DNA of 32,332 nt, from positions 1-32,332 of IMG/VR virus record IMGVR_UViG_3300030451_001205; one strand, given 5' to 3'. The stretch is from a virus. This document shows positions 7,889-16,814 of this stretch, in pieces (the stretch's first letter is position 1; every line of letters begins with the position of its first letter). The notes beneath the pieces are model-generated. The model had not been told where the DNA came from. It saw nothing but the letters and a program-made list of their open reading frames with translations, and did no database searches. The position numbers and the translations under genes were made by a program.

Positions 7889-9798
7889 TACCTCCTCCCA
7901 TCTGGTCTAATATCTATTCTTGGAGAACCTAATCTCCAACCTATTCCTGTTGTGGTAGACTCAACTCTTAACGCAAAACTTCGTCCTCTTAACCTTACTC
8001 TAGCGTCTTGTGTAAATTGCTCTACAGGAACTGTTGCTGATTTGGTTACAGAAGCAGAATCTGTTTGTAAATAATCACCACCGGGTGCATTTCTTGTTTT
8101 TAAAGTTAAGGTAGCAGTAGAGCCATCCGCAGAGTTTCTAAAAGTTAAATCAGGAATAATCCTTGTTATAAAACTAAACTGATCACCATCTGCAATATCC
8201 ATTTGACTCGATTCAATGTGTGCAGAAATAGCAGACACAGGATTTGTACTACCATCATCATCTCCTGTTTCGTGATCATACAAATAGCCATCTGTGCTTG
8301 CAGCTATTGGAAGTTCACTCACACCACGATCCATCCATGCTGTTCGGTTCAAAGACCCAACATACCAAATCTTTTGTTGATAATTAAAAATAACATATTT
8401 ATCTATTTCGGTTGAACCAGAAGAAGGATAAAACCACCATATTTCTGAAAAGCTTGCGTTAGCTGCAGCAAATACTTTTGATGCTTGCTCTTTATTTATA
8501 TTACCAAATACATGATCTTTGACAGTACATGGTATTTTATTGACAGAACCTGCATAAACATAAAAATCATTAAGGCCCATCCAGAAAACAGCATCTTCAA
8601 CAGCTATTGAAGCCATTGAACTACGTATAGAAATGTTTTCAGAAATTAAATTAATTCCAAAAGTAAAAGGTGGACCAATAAACTGCATTGTGTACAAGGA
8701 CGCATCTGTAAAAACTAACACCTGCTGTCTTGTTTCTGTAGCACAAACAATCTCTGAACCAGAACCAAGTCTTAACTCTCCTGCTGTATTTGTAGCTTTT
8801 GACTCCCAATCTGTTAAAGATTCTTGACTTGAAAAACGAATAACCAAAGGATCTTGTGTTCCTATGTTGGACTCTGGATCACAACCAAAAGCAATAATAT
8901 GTCTATCTCTATCTGAAACTAATACTTGAGTCGCTATAGTTGGTGCTTTAGAGGAACCTGCCAAAGTGTTTAATTCAACAGCTCTTGTACTTAAACCATT
9001 TGTTTTATCCCAATAATAAATACCTGCATTTCTAACATTGATTAACAGATCTTCACCAAAATTATCATGTGACCACAAACGTAAAACACTTGTTGTAGTA
9101 ATTGTGGCTCCACTTCCCCAAGTTAATCGACCCCATGTACCTGCACCCCAACCATTACCACCAACTCCTGTATCTAAACCTTTACTAATTTGATACTTTC
9201 CTACAACAGAACTACCACCATTACCTGTATCAGAGGAGTTAGCATTTACTTGTGTAGGTGTGTAAGAACCATCTACAGTAACACTACCCAAAGTAGAAAC
9301 TTCTCTAGCTAAAATAGTATAAGTATTAGTATCAGTTACAGAATTAACTTCGTATTCTTGATTAAGAACATTGGCTGTAATATTACCACCTAAAGTAGCA
9401 GCTCCGCTAAATGTAACAAAATCACCTGCAATCGCACCATGACCCGTATCCGTAACTGTAATTGTTGAAGATCCATTAGAAGCAGAAAAAGTCACATCTC
9501 CTGCAGCTGTAGTAGATCTTAAAGGTGTAATATCGTAGTAAGCTTCACCTTCTTCAATATAATATTTATCACTAGTTCCTAAACCAACAAATTTTTCTAA
9601 GGCTAAAGTTTGCCAAGGATGTAATGCTCTGCAAGTTCCAAGGAACGAGTTACTTCCTTTTTTTGTCCAACCACCTATTTTTTCTGGAAAACCTTGTTTA
9701 AATCTTACTTTATCACAATCATTCCACCCACCTTCATTAGAATATGAAGTAGCTTCTTTATTAATACCCGGTCTGAATTGTAACTTTGTTAAAGGCAT
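7888..9798 (-). CDS. Tail nozzle/hub protein (P22 gp10 / T7 gp12-like)
   Basis: 636 residues, beta-rich throughout. It opens with LQFRPGINKEATSYSNEGGW, followed by a segment with WNDCDKVRFKQGFPEKIGGW, a typical start for packaged-DNA stabilisation or tail-tube proteins of short-tailed phages. The remainder has repeating Trp- and Gly-rich strands, compatible with the beta-propeller core of such nozzles, including GWGAGTWGRLTWG near residue 215 and FWMGLNDFYVYAG near residue 405. The family normally forms the hexameric nozzle below the adaptor ring and closes the channel after packaging. The assignment rests on remembered family features and on the neighbourhood, not on a catalytic motif. Its stop overlaps the next gene by one base. 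Confidence 0.72.
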   Translation of the reverse strand: MPLTKLQFRPGINKEATSYSNEGGWNDCDKVRFKQGFPEKIGGWTKKGSNSFLGTCRALHPWQTLALEKFVGLGTSDKYYIEEGEAYYDITPLRSTTAAGDVTFSASNGSSTITVTDTGHGAIAGDFVTFSGAATLGGNITANVLNQEYEVNSVTDTNTYTILAREVSTLGSVTVDGSYTPTQVNANSSDTGNGGSSVVGKYQISKGLDTGVGGNGWGAGTWGRLTWGSGATITTTSVLRLWSHDNFGEDLLINVRNAGIYYWDKTNGLSTRAVELNTLAGSSKAPTIATQVLVSDRDRHIIAFGCDPESNIGTQDPLVIRFSSQESLTDWESKATNTAGELRLGSGSEIVCATETRQQVLVFTDASLYTMQFIGPPFTFGINLISENISIRSSMASIAVEDAVFWMGLNDFYVYAGSVNKIPCTVKDHVFGNINKEQASKVFAAANASFSEIWWFYPSSGSTEIDKYVIFNYQQKIWYVGSLNRTAWMDRGVSELPIAASTDGYLYDHETGDDDGSTNPVSAISAHIESSQMDIADGDQFSFITRIIPDLTFRNSADGSTATLTLKTRNAPGGDYLQTDSASVTKSATVPVEQFTQDARVRLRGRSFALRVESTTTGIGWRLGSPRIDIRPDGRR

Positions 9799-10641
9799 TT
9801 AATGCTTCTTTTTATTTTCTAACTTCTTTGTATTCGTTAATGATTGTTTATCTAATAAAGTGAAACCTCTACGATTAGCAAATATCTCTGGATCTTTTTC
9901 CCATTTGTCTGCACAAGCTTCCAACCAACGCATTGTCATTTCATGGGTAGGTGCTTTGCCATTTTTCATTAATTCATTTTCAGTTTGCAAATAGGCAAAA
10001 ACTTCAGCTTGGGCTTGAGCACCACTAATACCTAAATCAAAAATATAAATCATATTACCTTCATCTATAACTCCACCTCTAGGTCTAGCACTAGTCAAAG
10101 CTTGTTTCATAGCTGTCATTATATGATATCTGTTTTCTTCTCTTTCATACATCTCTTCTGTTATTTCATCCACACCTAGATGCTTTAACAAAGAGTTATA
10201 TTGATTAATAAAAAAGTTAAGCTTTCGTATAGCACCTTGTACAGAGTTTTGTGCATTTACAGAATGTGTTTGTATCTCCAATATTTCTACTTCTAACATT
10301 TCTCGTTCTAAATCATCTTGACACTCTAGCAACTCACGCTGTTTCATCTTTAATTCAACAGCTTTTTTCTGCATATTTATTTGTGCTTCTTGTAAAGCAT
10401 TCTTAGTTTTATCTACTTCAGCCAAAGTATGTTTAATAGAACGTATGGGTGTAATAGCAGTAACATCTAACGTAACACCCATAAATTGAGAATGTGATTT
10501 ATAGAAATTACTAGATGCCTGTTGAACCATAGGCATATTCTTATCTATGTTCTTCAACATAGTTTTGTACTCTGGCTTTACTTCAGATAAAGCTGTTTGT
10601 ATGTTTTTTATAACAAGTTCGGTTTTCAAATTATCCACCAT
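9799..10641 (-). CDS. Coiled-coil protein of the tail block, function unknown
   Basis: 280 residues. Residues about 75-150 are a long charged helix (many E, K, Q and L in heptad-like spacing, e.g. ECQDDLEREMLEVEILEIQ), which predicts a coiled coil. The second half has the conserved-looking segment ALTSARPRGGVIDEGNMIYI and ends in a Lys/Asn-rich tail. It starts inside the end of the upstream gene (11-base overlap) and stops directly before the nozzle gene. I recall related proteins in marine phages with both short and contractile tails, where they are annotated only as hypothetical. It could be a fibre-attachment or tail-fibre chaperone protein; this is inference from position between fibre and nozzle genes. 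Confidence 0.72.
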   Translation of the reverse strand: MVDNLKTELVIKNIQTALSEVKPEYKTMLKNIDKNMPMVQQASSNFYKSHSQFMGVTLDVTAITPIRSIKHTLAEVDKTKNALQEAQINMQKKAVELKMKQRELLECQDDLEREMLEVEILEIQTHSVNAQNSVQGAIRKLNFFINQYNSLLKHLGVDEITEEMYEREENRYHIMTAMKQALTSARPRGGVIDEGNMIYIFDLGISGAQAQAEVFAYLQTENELMKNGKAPTHEMTMRWLEACADKWEKDPEIFANRRGFTLLDKQSLTNTKKLENKKKH

Positions 10642-10972
10642 TTAATGTTGTTAAATCATTCCATATTATTGTAGCATGAGTTGCAGGTACAAAATCTTCT
10701 TCACTACCATCTGATGCAATTTGCTTCCAACCATTACCATCACTTACACTTGTAAGATATGCAGTTAAAGCATCTTTACTTGTAATCTCACCTTCAGAAC
10801 CAGATATATCGGCTCCATCATCTGCAATACCAAGCATTACATGATCCCTTGGACTTGCTGTGCTATCTTTAACAGGATACATACCTCCTGTTCCTTGAGG
10901 TACACCAAATTTAAGAAAAGTTGGTATTGTACCTTCTGCTGTTAATCTATATTTTACTACTTTATAAGCCAT
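10631..10972 (-). CDS. Small fibre-associated protein
   Basis: 113 residues, beginning MAYKVVKYRLTAEGTIPTF. Proteins with this opening (MAYK.VKY.LT..G.IPT) occur, to my knowledge, beside tail-fibre genes of marine phages and cyanophages. The rest is polar, Gly- and Asp-rich, without membrane segments. It follows the three propeller genes with a 15-base gap carrying GGAG upstream of the ATG, and it overlaps the coiled-coil gene. A collar or fibre-linking role is plausible but not shown. Confidence 0.7.
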   Translation of the reverse strand: MAYKVVKYRLTAEGTIPTFLKFGVPQGTGGMYPVKDSTASPRDHVMLGIADDGADISGSEGEITSKDALTAYLTSVSDGNGWKQIASDGSEEDFVPATHATIIWNDLTTLNGG

Positions 10973-10987
10973 ATTATCTCCTTTTAA

Positions 10988-12055
10988 TTAAGCTATTCCA
11001 CCATGAACACTTGAACATCCGGGAAAAGCATACAATGTATTACTTCCACCTTCACTGGGAAGATCTCCAAAGTCAGTACCATTACCTGTTGAAGCTATGG
11101 TAATATATTCCATCCCTGCTGTTATTAACACACTTACTCCTCCTGCTATAACACCTCTTGTTGTACTACCACAACAAGCACCATATTGTCTGGCAACAGT
11201 TAAATCTCCAAAGTCAGTAGCGTTACCAGTTGATGCTATTGTAATGTATTGTATTACGTTTGATGCACTTCCAGTATTACCACCTGCAAAAACCCCTCTT
11301 GTACCAGAAGATATGTTGCCATTTGCTATTTGTCTATTTGTACCAACTAAATCTCCAAAATCTGTTGTATTTCCTGTTGATCCAATTGTAACATACTCTA
11401 TAATATTAATAGTACCAACAGCATATTGATAACCTCCTCCAATAACGGCTCTTGTTGAGGAAGATACGGATGCCATAGTTGACCCAGAATAAGATGTGTC
11501 ACCAAAATCAGTAGCGTTACCAGTTGATGCAATAGTGACATAATCAATAACATCTACATAACCTGTACCTGTTGCTACTTGCCCGGGAAAAGTTAATCCT
11601 CTTGTACTATTAGAAGTTGCAGTACCTAACCATCTAGCCACACTTAAATCTCCAAAGTCAGTGGTATTACCTGTAGAAGCTATTGTAACATACTCCATCT
11701 TATCAATTATGCTACCCCCTTCATCACCACCTACAAAAACCCCTCTTGTGCCAGAAGCCAACGCTGAATTTCCATATCTAGCTGCACTTAAATCTCCAAA
11801 GTCAGTGGTATTACTAGTGGTTGTAATAGTTATATAATTTATTGTGTCAGTAACTCCACTACCTGCCGAAGTATAACCACCTGCAAACAATCCTCTTGGC
11901 AAAGAGTTACCTACTGTAGGCCAACGATTTGATATATTTAACAAATACTGTTCATCAGAAGTAAAAACAGCATTACCTGAAGTACTTTCATAATTATCAG
12001 AAGGAAGAACCTGTGATTCATCTGCTGTTAATAATCCACCTAAGTATCTTGCCAT
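10988..12055 (-). CDS. Six-repeat beta-propeller-like tail-fibre protein, copy 3
   Basis: 355 residues. An N-terminal segment of about 53 residues (MARYLGGLLTADESQV...) is followed by six repeats of roughly 45-52 residues, each with the pattern TRG.F.GG, then (I/M)(D/E/Q/N)Y(V/I)TI.STGN.TDFGDL. It ends SSVHGGIA, which resembles the start of another repeat. Six blades of this length fit a closed beta-propeller in which the last partial repeat completes the first blade. It is the third of three adjacent paralogues and probably contributes to an exposed receptor-binding structure. Its N-terminus differs from those of the other two, suggesting a different attachment partner. Related repeats occur in other marine phage fibres as I recall; the fold is inferred. 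Confidence 0.8.
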   Translation of the reverse strand: MARYLGGLLTADESQVLPSDNYESTSGNAVFTSDEQYLLNISNRWPTVGNSLPRGLFAGGYTSAGSGVTDTINYITITTTSNTTDFGDLSAARYGNSALASGTRGVFVGGDEGGSIIDKMEYVTIASTGNTTDFGDLSVARWLGTATSNSTRGLTFPGQVATGTGYVDVIDYVTIASTGNATDFGDTSYSGSTMASVSSSTRAVIGGGYQYAVGTINIIEYVTIGSTGNTTDFGDLVGTNRQIANGNISSGTRGVFAGGNTGSASNVIQYITIASTGNATDFGDLTVARQYGACCGSTTRGVIAGGVSVLITAGMEYITIASTGNGTDFGDLPSEGGSNTLYAFPGCSSVHGGIA

Positions 12056-12999
12056 TAACCCAATCCTCCATGACCATTAGAAAAGGGAGTACATTGATAT
12101 ATACCTACTGTTAAATCTCCAAAATCAGTAGCATTACCTGTGCTTGCTATTGTTATGTACTGTATAGTATTTTGAAATGCACTACTAACTAGTCCACCTG
12201 CAATAATTCCTCTTGTTGAAGAAGATGTTCCTGTACAAAGTTCAACTGCTACAGCTAAATCTCCAAAATCAGTAGCATTACCTGCACTCGCTATGGTAAT
12301 ATACTGTATTACATTAACTGGCCCTTGTCCTCCTGCAATAATCCCTCTTGTTGAAGAACTTAAATTTGCACTAGATTTTTTACTAGCTAATAAATCACCA
12401 AAATCAGTAGCATTACCTGCACTCGCTATAGTTATATACTCTATTGTTTCTCCACCAGAAGTAAGATGACCACCACAAAAACAACCTCTAGTTGGACTTG
12501 CTAAACCACCGAGATATTCCATTGAAAGAGTTAAGTCACCAAAATCAGTAGCATCTCCCGTAGATGCTATCGTTATATAATCCATAGTATTAGAACTAGT
12601 ATTACCTCCACCAAATACGCCTCTAGTGCTACTAGATAATCCTGCTAAAGCATACCTAAAAACTGTTAAATCACCAAAATCTGCATTTGTTCCTGCTGAT
12701 GGTATAGTAACATATTTAATATCTTCATAACTATAAAGACCATCACCACCACCTGTAATACCTCTAGTTGTACTTGCCACACTTCCATTGTTTCCTAAAG
12801 ACATTGCATTGGTTAAATCGCCATAATCAGTAGCATTACCTGTTGTTCCAATATTAACAAAATCTATTTGTGTTCTAGTAGAAGCACCACTTGCCCATCC
12901 ACCTGCAAAATATCCAAAAACAGGAGGAAAGTCCCACCTATCACCTTTAACAGCCACACCCTGTTCTTTTAAACTCCACACTCCAGAAAAAATAGGCAT
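12055..12999 (-). CDS. Six-repeat beta-propeller-like tail-fibre protein, copy 2
   Basis: 314 residues. The short N-terminus contains SGVWSLKEQGVAVKGDRW; a WSL(K/Q)E segment like this is common at the ends of marine phage fibre proteins in my recollection. Six repeats follow, starting with GYFAGGW and each ending near (T/A)G(N/D).TD(F/Y)GDL (one copy reads AGTNADFGDL). The C-terminus is SNGHGGLG, parallel to the HGG endings of the two neighbouring paralogues. Two repeats contain Cys (TRGCFCGG), absent from most others. It is the most compact of the three, with hardly any sequence outside the propeller. The stop of copy 1 overlaps its ATG, and its stop overlaps the ATG of copy 3, so the three are made as a unit. 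Confidence 0.8.
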   Translation of the reverse strand: MPIFSGVWSLKEQGVAVKGDRWDFPPVFGYFAGGWASGASTRTQIDFVNIGTTGNATDYGDLTNAMSLGNNGSVASTTRGITGGGDGLYSYEDIKYVTIPSAGTNADFGDLTVFRYALAGLSSSTRGVFGGGNTSSNTMDYITIASTGDATDFGDLTLSMEYLGGLASPTRGCFCGGHLTSGGETIEYITIASAGNATDFGDLLASKKSSANLSSSTRGIIAGGQGPVNVIQYITIASAGNATDFGDLAVAVELCTGTSSSTRGIIAGGLVSSAFQNTIQYITIASTGNATDFGDLTVGIYQCTPFSNGHGGLG

Positions 13000-14258
13000 T
13001 AAGATAATCCCCCATGATTACTTGAAACAACTCCGTTGTCCATAGGACTAGGAACTTCAGCTAATAAGTCACCAAAATCGGTGGCATTACCTGTAGACGC
13101 AATAGTAACATACTGTATAACATCACTATTACCAGTTCCAATAAAACCACCTGCAAATAATCCTCTAATTTTTGAACAGCAGCCACTTAACCCATTATTA
13201 ACTGTAAGTAAATCACCAAAATCAGAAGCATTTCCTGTGGATGCAATAGTCATGTAGTCTATAGTGTTAGTTCTAGGAAAAGGAGGCGAGGAAGTACCAA
13301 TGACACCACCTCCAAACAATCCCCTAGTAGAACTACTAAGAGAGCCATGAAGATACCTTTGAGTTGTTAAATCACCAAAGTCAGTAACATTTCCTGTTGA
13401 CCCTATGGTAACATATTCCATAACATTTACATTACCCCCTACACTACCATCAGTAGTACCACCACCAATTACATATCTAGTTGTATTAGTAACAGCACCC
13501 GGATATGCTTTAGCAGCAGAAAGGTCTCCAAAGGTAGATGTATTTCCAGTGCTTGCTATAGTAATATAGTTTATATCAGTTGTGCGATAATAACTACCTG
13601 ATGTGTATGACACACCACCTGCAAAAATACCTCTGGTGTCATTAGACCCTCCACAGTGGTAATATCTAGCTACCTCACTACCCCAATCACCAAAATCAGT
13701 TCCATTTCCCGTGCTTGCTATGGTTATATATTCTATCGTTTCTTGTTCTGGAGCACCATAACCTCCCGCAAAAATACCTCTGGTAGATGAAGAGCAAGAT
13801 GCGTGGTTATATCTAGCTTCAGTTAGGTCTCCAAAATCTGTTGCGTTTCCTGTTGTTTCTACTGTGACATACTGTATAAAATTACCTGGATCAAGAGCAG
13901 ATGAGCCACCCCCCCAAATAGCTCTAGTAGGAGGTTGAGGAGAAGCTGAAGTTGCAGCGGATTGAACACTTGTGCCAAAAGCATTAGTTACTTTACCTGT
14001 TACAGAATAATCTGTACCATTTGTTAATCCAGTTATGGTTACTGTGCTTGTTGTACTTGAAGCTGTTGTAAGATTACTACCTTCAAGAGCTAAAGCTGTA
14101 TAGGAACTAATAGCACCACCACCAACATCTGATGGATCCGTTAAAACAACTACTAATTCTGTACTATTTTCTGTAATACTACTTATTGTAGGTGCATCTG
14201 GTACTCTTAGTAGGTCAACGCCTCCTAAAAGGCCTCCTTTTGGTCTATTTCTACCCAT
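12999..14258 (-). CDS. Fibronectin-III plus six-repeat beta-propeller-like tail-fibre protein, copy 1
   Basis: 419 residues. The N-terminus MGRNRPKGGLLGG is followed at about 18-108 by a fibronectin type III-like domain: it starts VPDAPTISSI, has a central strand with SYTALALEG, and ends TGLTNGTDYSVTGKVTNAFG, as in classical FN3 domains of phage fibres. Six propeller repeats of about 47-53 residues follow, starting TRAIWGGG, and the chain ends SSNHGGLS. FN3 domains in phages are thought to bind surface carbohydrates or act as spacers. This is the first and longest of the three paralogues, so it may sit closest to the cell or bridge the others to the tail. Domain boundaries are by eye. Confidence 0.82.
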   Translation of the reverse strand: MGRNRPKGGLLGGVDLLRVPDAPTISSITENSTELVVVLTDPSDVGGGAISSYTALALEGSNLTTASSTTSTVTITGLTNGTDYSVTGKVTNAFGTSVQSAATSASPQPPTRAIWGGGSSALDPGNFIQYVTVETTGNATDFGDLTEARYNHASCSSSTRGIFAGGYGAPEQETIEYITIASTGNGTDFGDWGSEVARYYHCGGSNDTRGIFAGGVSYTSGSYYRTTDINYITIASTGNTSTFGDLSAAKAYPGAVTNTTRYVIGGGTTDGSVGGNVNVMEYVTIGSTGNVTDFGDLTTQRYLHGSLSSSTRGLFGGGVIGTSSPPFPRTNTIDYMTIASTGNASDFGDLLTVNNGLSGCCSKIRGLFAGGFIGTGNSDVIQYVTIASTGNATDFGDLLAEVPSPMDNGVVSSNHGGLS

Positions 14259-14267
14259 AAACTAACC

Positions 14268-14660
14268 TTACGCATCATCTATGACTTCATAAGATACAAA
14301 CAAGTCTAAATCACTTGCTGCACTTGCTCCACCTTTTAAAACATCACCTTCCATTAAATAAATGGGTGCATCAAGAACCACTAAACTTGCATCAGCAGGT
14401 ACAGAAATTGTTTTAGCTAAATAAACTGTAGCGTCTGCACCTGTTGTCGTAACACCAGAAGCTCCACTACCCATACCATCTACAAATAAATCAAGTGTAG
14501 CTGCATTCGTACCATCTACGTTTGCACAAATGATATTGTTAATTTTTACTATTTTGTCAGCGTCTACAGTTAAAAGCGTAGCAGTAGTCGTAGCAGATAA
14601 ATTATACCCCGCATTTCCTGCATAAATGCTAGTAACCGAGACAATATTAGGATTTGCCAT
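14268..14660 (-). CDS. Small beta-rich virion protein
   Basis: 130 residues, starting MANPNIVSVTSIYAGNAGYN and rich in Thr, Ala, Asp and Val in alternating, strand-like patterns. No Cys pairs of note, no membrane segment. Proteins with the opening MANPNIV.VTSIYG occur beside fibre genes of marine phages and cyanophages in my recollection, without known function. It lies between the fibre-like protein and the first propeller gene. A small trimeric fibre or fibre-joining protein is a reasonable guess. Confidence 0.72.
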   Translation of the reverse strand: MANPNIVSVTSIYAGNAGYNLSATTTATLLTVDADKIVKINNIICANVDGTNAATLDLFVDGMGSGASGVTTTGADATVYLAKTISVPADASLVVLDAPIYLMEGDVLKGGASAASDLDLFVSYEVIDDA

Positions 14661-14673
14661 ATTTTATTCTCCT

Positions 14674-15540
14674 TTATCCAAATACTATCGCCATTGCTAT
14701 AGCTTTTCCAGTTGTAGCTGCTCCATTTAAAGTAGCAGCTGTGGCAGTTACAAGAGTACCACCTAATTTTAAACCAACACTGCCATTGTGTCCTACAATA
14801 TCAACATTCTTGGAAGAATCCATTTCTAACATTGTATTTGTACCAATAGCTGTTGTGCCTAGTTTAAACTTATCACTATCGCCATCATCAACACCCATAG
14901 TGAATGCTTGTGTGCCACTTAGAGCAAAAGAAACAAAAGGATCTCCATCTGTAGCTGTGTTGTTAACAACGAGTCCAGTAGTAGAACCCGCTCCTCCAAG
15001 TGTCAAACTTGTATCAGCCGTATGTGTTAAATTAATGTCACTATCGGCTCCAAAATTTAAAATAGCACCATCTGATTGTAAACTTACATCATCATCTATA
15101 AACAAATCTGGTATCGATAAATCAGCAAGTGCATCTGTAACAGCTGCTCCAGATCCTGCTCCATCTAAATAAACAATCTTAGTCTGACCATTTGCTATGG
15201 TTACATTGCCCCCAGAACCTTGACTAATAATAATGTTTTGACTTCCACTTGTTGCATTTTCAATAATATGCACTCTCTTCATGGTGTTTGGGGATATTGT
15301 AATCGTACAAGCAGAATCAAGCGTTCCTGTATATTTGATGTAGATAGCTCTAGCTTGGTCTGTAGAGCCATCTGCAATAGTGCTTGCATGAGTATCAGCA
15401 TTAGTAGTTATGGCTTCTGTACCATAACCTAATGCTTCACCTATAAGTTCAAGATTTGTGTTAGTAGCTGTACCCCAAGTACCCGATCTCTCACCTGTTC
15501 CTATTTCTTCAAGTCTTAAATTATTAACATATGTACTCAT
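14674..15540 (-). CDS. Tail-fibre-like protein
   Basis: 288 residues. The N-terminus YVNNLRLEEIGTGERSGTWG is a marker I associate with marine phage fibre or adhesin proteins. The middle shows short, repeated beta segments such as LQSDGAILNFGADSDINLTH and TSLTLGGAGSTTGLVVNN, typical of trimeric fibres. It ends without an obvious chaperone domain. It sits directly upstream of the small protein at 14268-14660 and the propeller genes, suggesting that these gene products form one adhesion complex. Receptor is unknown. The alternative, a baseplate-like spike protein, is less likely because no enzyme or lysozyme domain is seen. Confidence 0.75.
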   Translation of the reverse strand: MSTYVNNLRLEEIGTGERSGTWGTATNTNLELIGEALGYGTEAITTNADTHASTIADGSTDQARAIYIKYTGTLDSACTITISPNTMKRVHIIENATSGSQNIIISQGSGGNVTIANGQTKIVYLDGAGSGAAVTDALADLSIPDLFIDDDVSLQSDGAILNFGADSDINLTHTADTSLTLGGAGSTTGLVVNNTATDGDPFVSFALSGTQAFTMGVDDGDSDKFKLGTTAIGTNTMLEMDSSKNVDIVGHNGSVGLKLGGTLVTATAATLNGAATTGKAIAMAIVFG

Positions 15541-15550
15541 CTTATTATCC

Positions 15551-16318
15551 TTATGCTGCTATATCTGACCAAACATTACCGGGTGCAGGAATAATTCTAT
15601 CCCAAACTAGCACATTTCCTACAGATGCGCTAGTAGAAAGTCCTGTTAAGTTAATGATTGTATTTCCTATTCCTGTTGCTGACCCTGTAGAGCTTGTTCC
15701 CGCTACTCCTGTAATACTGACCGAAATATTACCTTGACCTGTAGCAGAACCTACCGCAGGAGTTCCTGCTACACCTGTTACACTAATTACTTGATCTGTT
15801 TGTGGAGTTACTGAACCTACAGATGTTGTAGAACCAACACCTGTTAAGCTTACATCTATTCCTTGACCTTGTACAATGGTGGTAGAGCCAACAGCAGAGG
15901 TAGTTGCTACACCAGTAAGAGAAACATCTATGTGTTGTGGAACAACAACAGATCCTACACCTGCATTACCTGCAACGCCTGTTACACCTAGATTTTGATC
16001 TGTTTCAACAGTAACACTTCCTACAGCAGATGTACCAACAAGACCAGTTGCATTTACTATTTGTGCTGTTTCAGCTAAAGCATTACCTACTGCACTTGTA
16101 CCTGCAACACCTGTTAAGAAAACAGCAGTATTAGGAATAGTTACACTACCTACTGCACTTGTACCTGCAACACCTGTTACACTAACAGATTTACTAATAG
16201 AGATAGATACACTACCAACACTAGTAGTGCCAACAACACCTGTAACCTCGATTGGAATTGCTGAATTCCAAGCACCTTGGTTCCAAGTTCCTCTACCCCA
16301 ACCTGTTACACTTGCCAA
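15551..16318 (-). CDS. Ten-repeat (V/L)TGVAGTSAVGSVT protein with TTG start
   Basis: 255 residues. The likely start is TTG at 16318, giving MASVTGWGRGTWNQGAWN; AAGGAG lies upstream at suitable spacing, the upstream frame is closed shortly before, and no ATG fits. After the Trp/Gly-rich N-terminus come ten copies of a unit like VTGVAGTSAVGSVT, spaced about 20-25 residues apart. The C-terminus WDRIIPAPGNVWSDIAA is different again. Repeats of this form are common in marine phages in my recollection, but their structure is unknown; they probably form stacked beta hairpins. Single or paired copies occur in the proteins at 17755-18537 and 7592-7888, so these may share a fold or a binding partner. 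Confidence 0.75.
   Translation of the reverse strand: MASVTGWGRGTWNQGAWNSAIPIEVTGVVGTTSVGSVSISISKSVSVTGVAGTSAVGSVTIPNTAVFLTGVAGTSAVGNALAETAQIVNATGLVGTSAVGSVTVETDQNLGVTGVAGNAGVGSVVVPQHIDVSLTGVATTSAVGSTTIVQGQGIDVSLTGVGSTTSVGSVTPQTDQVISVTGVAGTPAVGSATGQGNISVSITGVAGTSSTGSATGIGNTIINLTGLSTSASVGNVLVWDRIIPAPGNVWSDIAA
15600..16240. repeat. Ten-copy coding repeat (TGVAGTSAVGSVT unit)
   Basis: Ten units spaced 60-75 bases apart encode variants of TGVAGTSAVGSVT. Several units are nearly identical in DNA, e.g. those around 16085-16115 and 16148-16178, pointing to expansion by duplication. Confidence 0.8.
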
Positions 16319-16330
16319 GGAAAAACTCCT

Positions 16331-16813
16331 TTATGCAATTCTGATTATAGCGTTACTCGCATCAGCAGTTGGAAACACGATCTGAAAATCACCAGAACTT
16401 GATGATTTGTCTGCACCAAAATCTAAAACTAAAACAGCGTCTGTGGTGCTTGATCCACCGGCTGTTTGTGAGTTATAGATAATAGCTCCTCTTGCTGTTA
16501 TAGTTGATGAACCATAAGTTTTGTCTGAAAAATCAGTTAAAGCTGTAGTAGAGGAAGAAGTAGGTGTAACATTTGTTAATGTTCCTCCACCTGCTGAATA
16601 ATCTCCAGAGTTTCCTACTTCATTATTAGCAGAATAGTCCGTAACTGAAGCATTCATTGTAGATCCACTTCCACCAAAACTTCCTTGTGTTGGTTCTGCA
16701 CTATTTGTAAAAAGTGCAAGCTTAAATTGATCTTGTCCATTTGTAAAATCGTGTTTGCCTTGAAGGAGTTCTACCTTAAAAGACGTACACATAAAGTTTC
16801 CACTAAAAGCCAT
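16331..16813 (-). CDS. Conserved virion protein, MAFSGNFMCTSFK type
   Basis: 160 residues, beginning MAFSGNFMCTSFKVELLQG and including FKLALFTNSAEPT, then a Gly/Ser-rich centre and a C-terminal segment with FQIVFPTADASNAIIRIA. I recognise this as a protein frequently found in marine phage tail modules, but it has no assigned function there. The pattern (short strands, LALFT, VLDFG) suggests a small all-beta domain. It follows the 98-residue gene by one base and precedes the ten-repeat gene. A minor structural role is likely. Confidence 0.75.
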   Translation of the reverse strand: MAFSGNFMCTSFKVELLQGKHDFTNGQDQFKLALFTNSAEPTQGSFGGSGSTMNASVTDYSANNEVGNSGDYSAGGGTLTNVTPTSSSTTALTDFSDKTYGSSTITARGAIIYNSQTAGGSSTTDAVLVLDFGADKSSSSGDFQIVFPTADASNAIIRIA

Positions 16814-16814
16814 G

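Larger units (their letters stand above)
10988..13930. repeat. Eighteen copies of a ~140-bp coding repeat across three genes
   Basis: Six copies in each of three consecutive genes encode the STGNATDFGDL-type unit. Many copies share near-identical stretches of about 15-20 bases, for instance around the codons for TDFGDL and for Y(I/V)TIASTGN. Such arrays allow unequal recombination within and between the three genes. Confidence 0.85.

Noticed and set aside
14654-15172. Plus-strand ORF of 172 residues
   Set aside because: It lies entirely opposite the fibre-like gene and the next gene start, has low-complexity Pro/Val/Ser composition expected from antisense reading, and no ribosome binding site or family resemblance.
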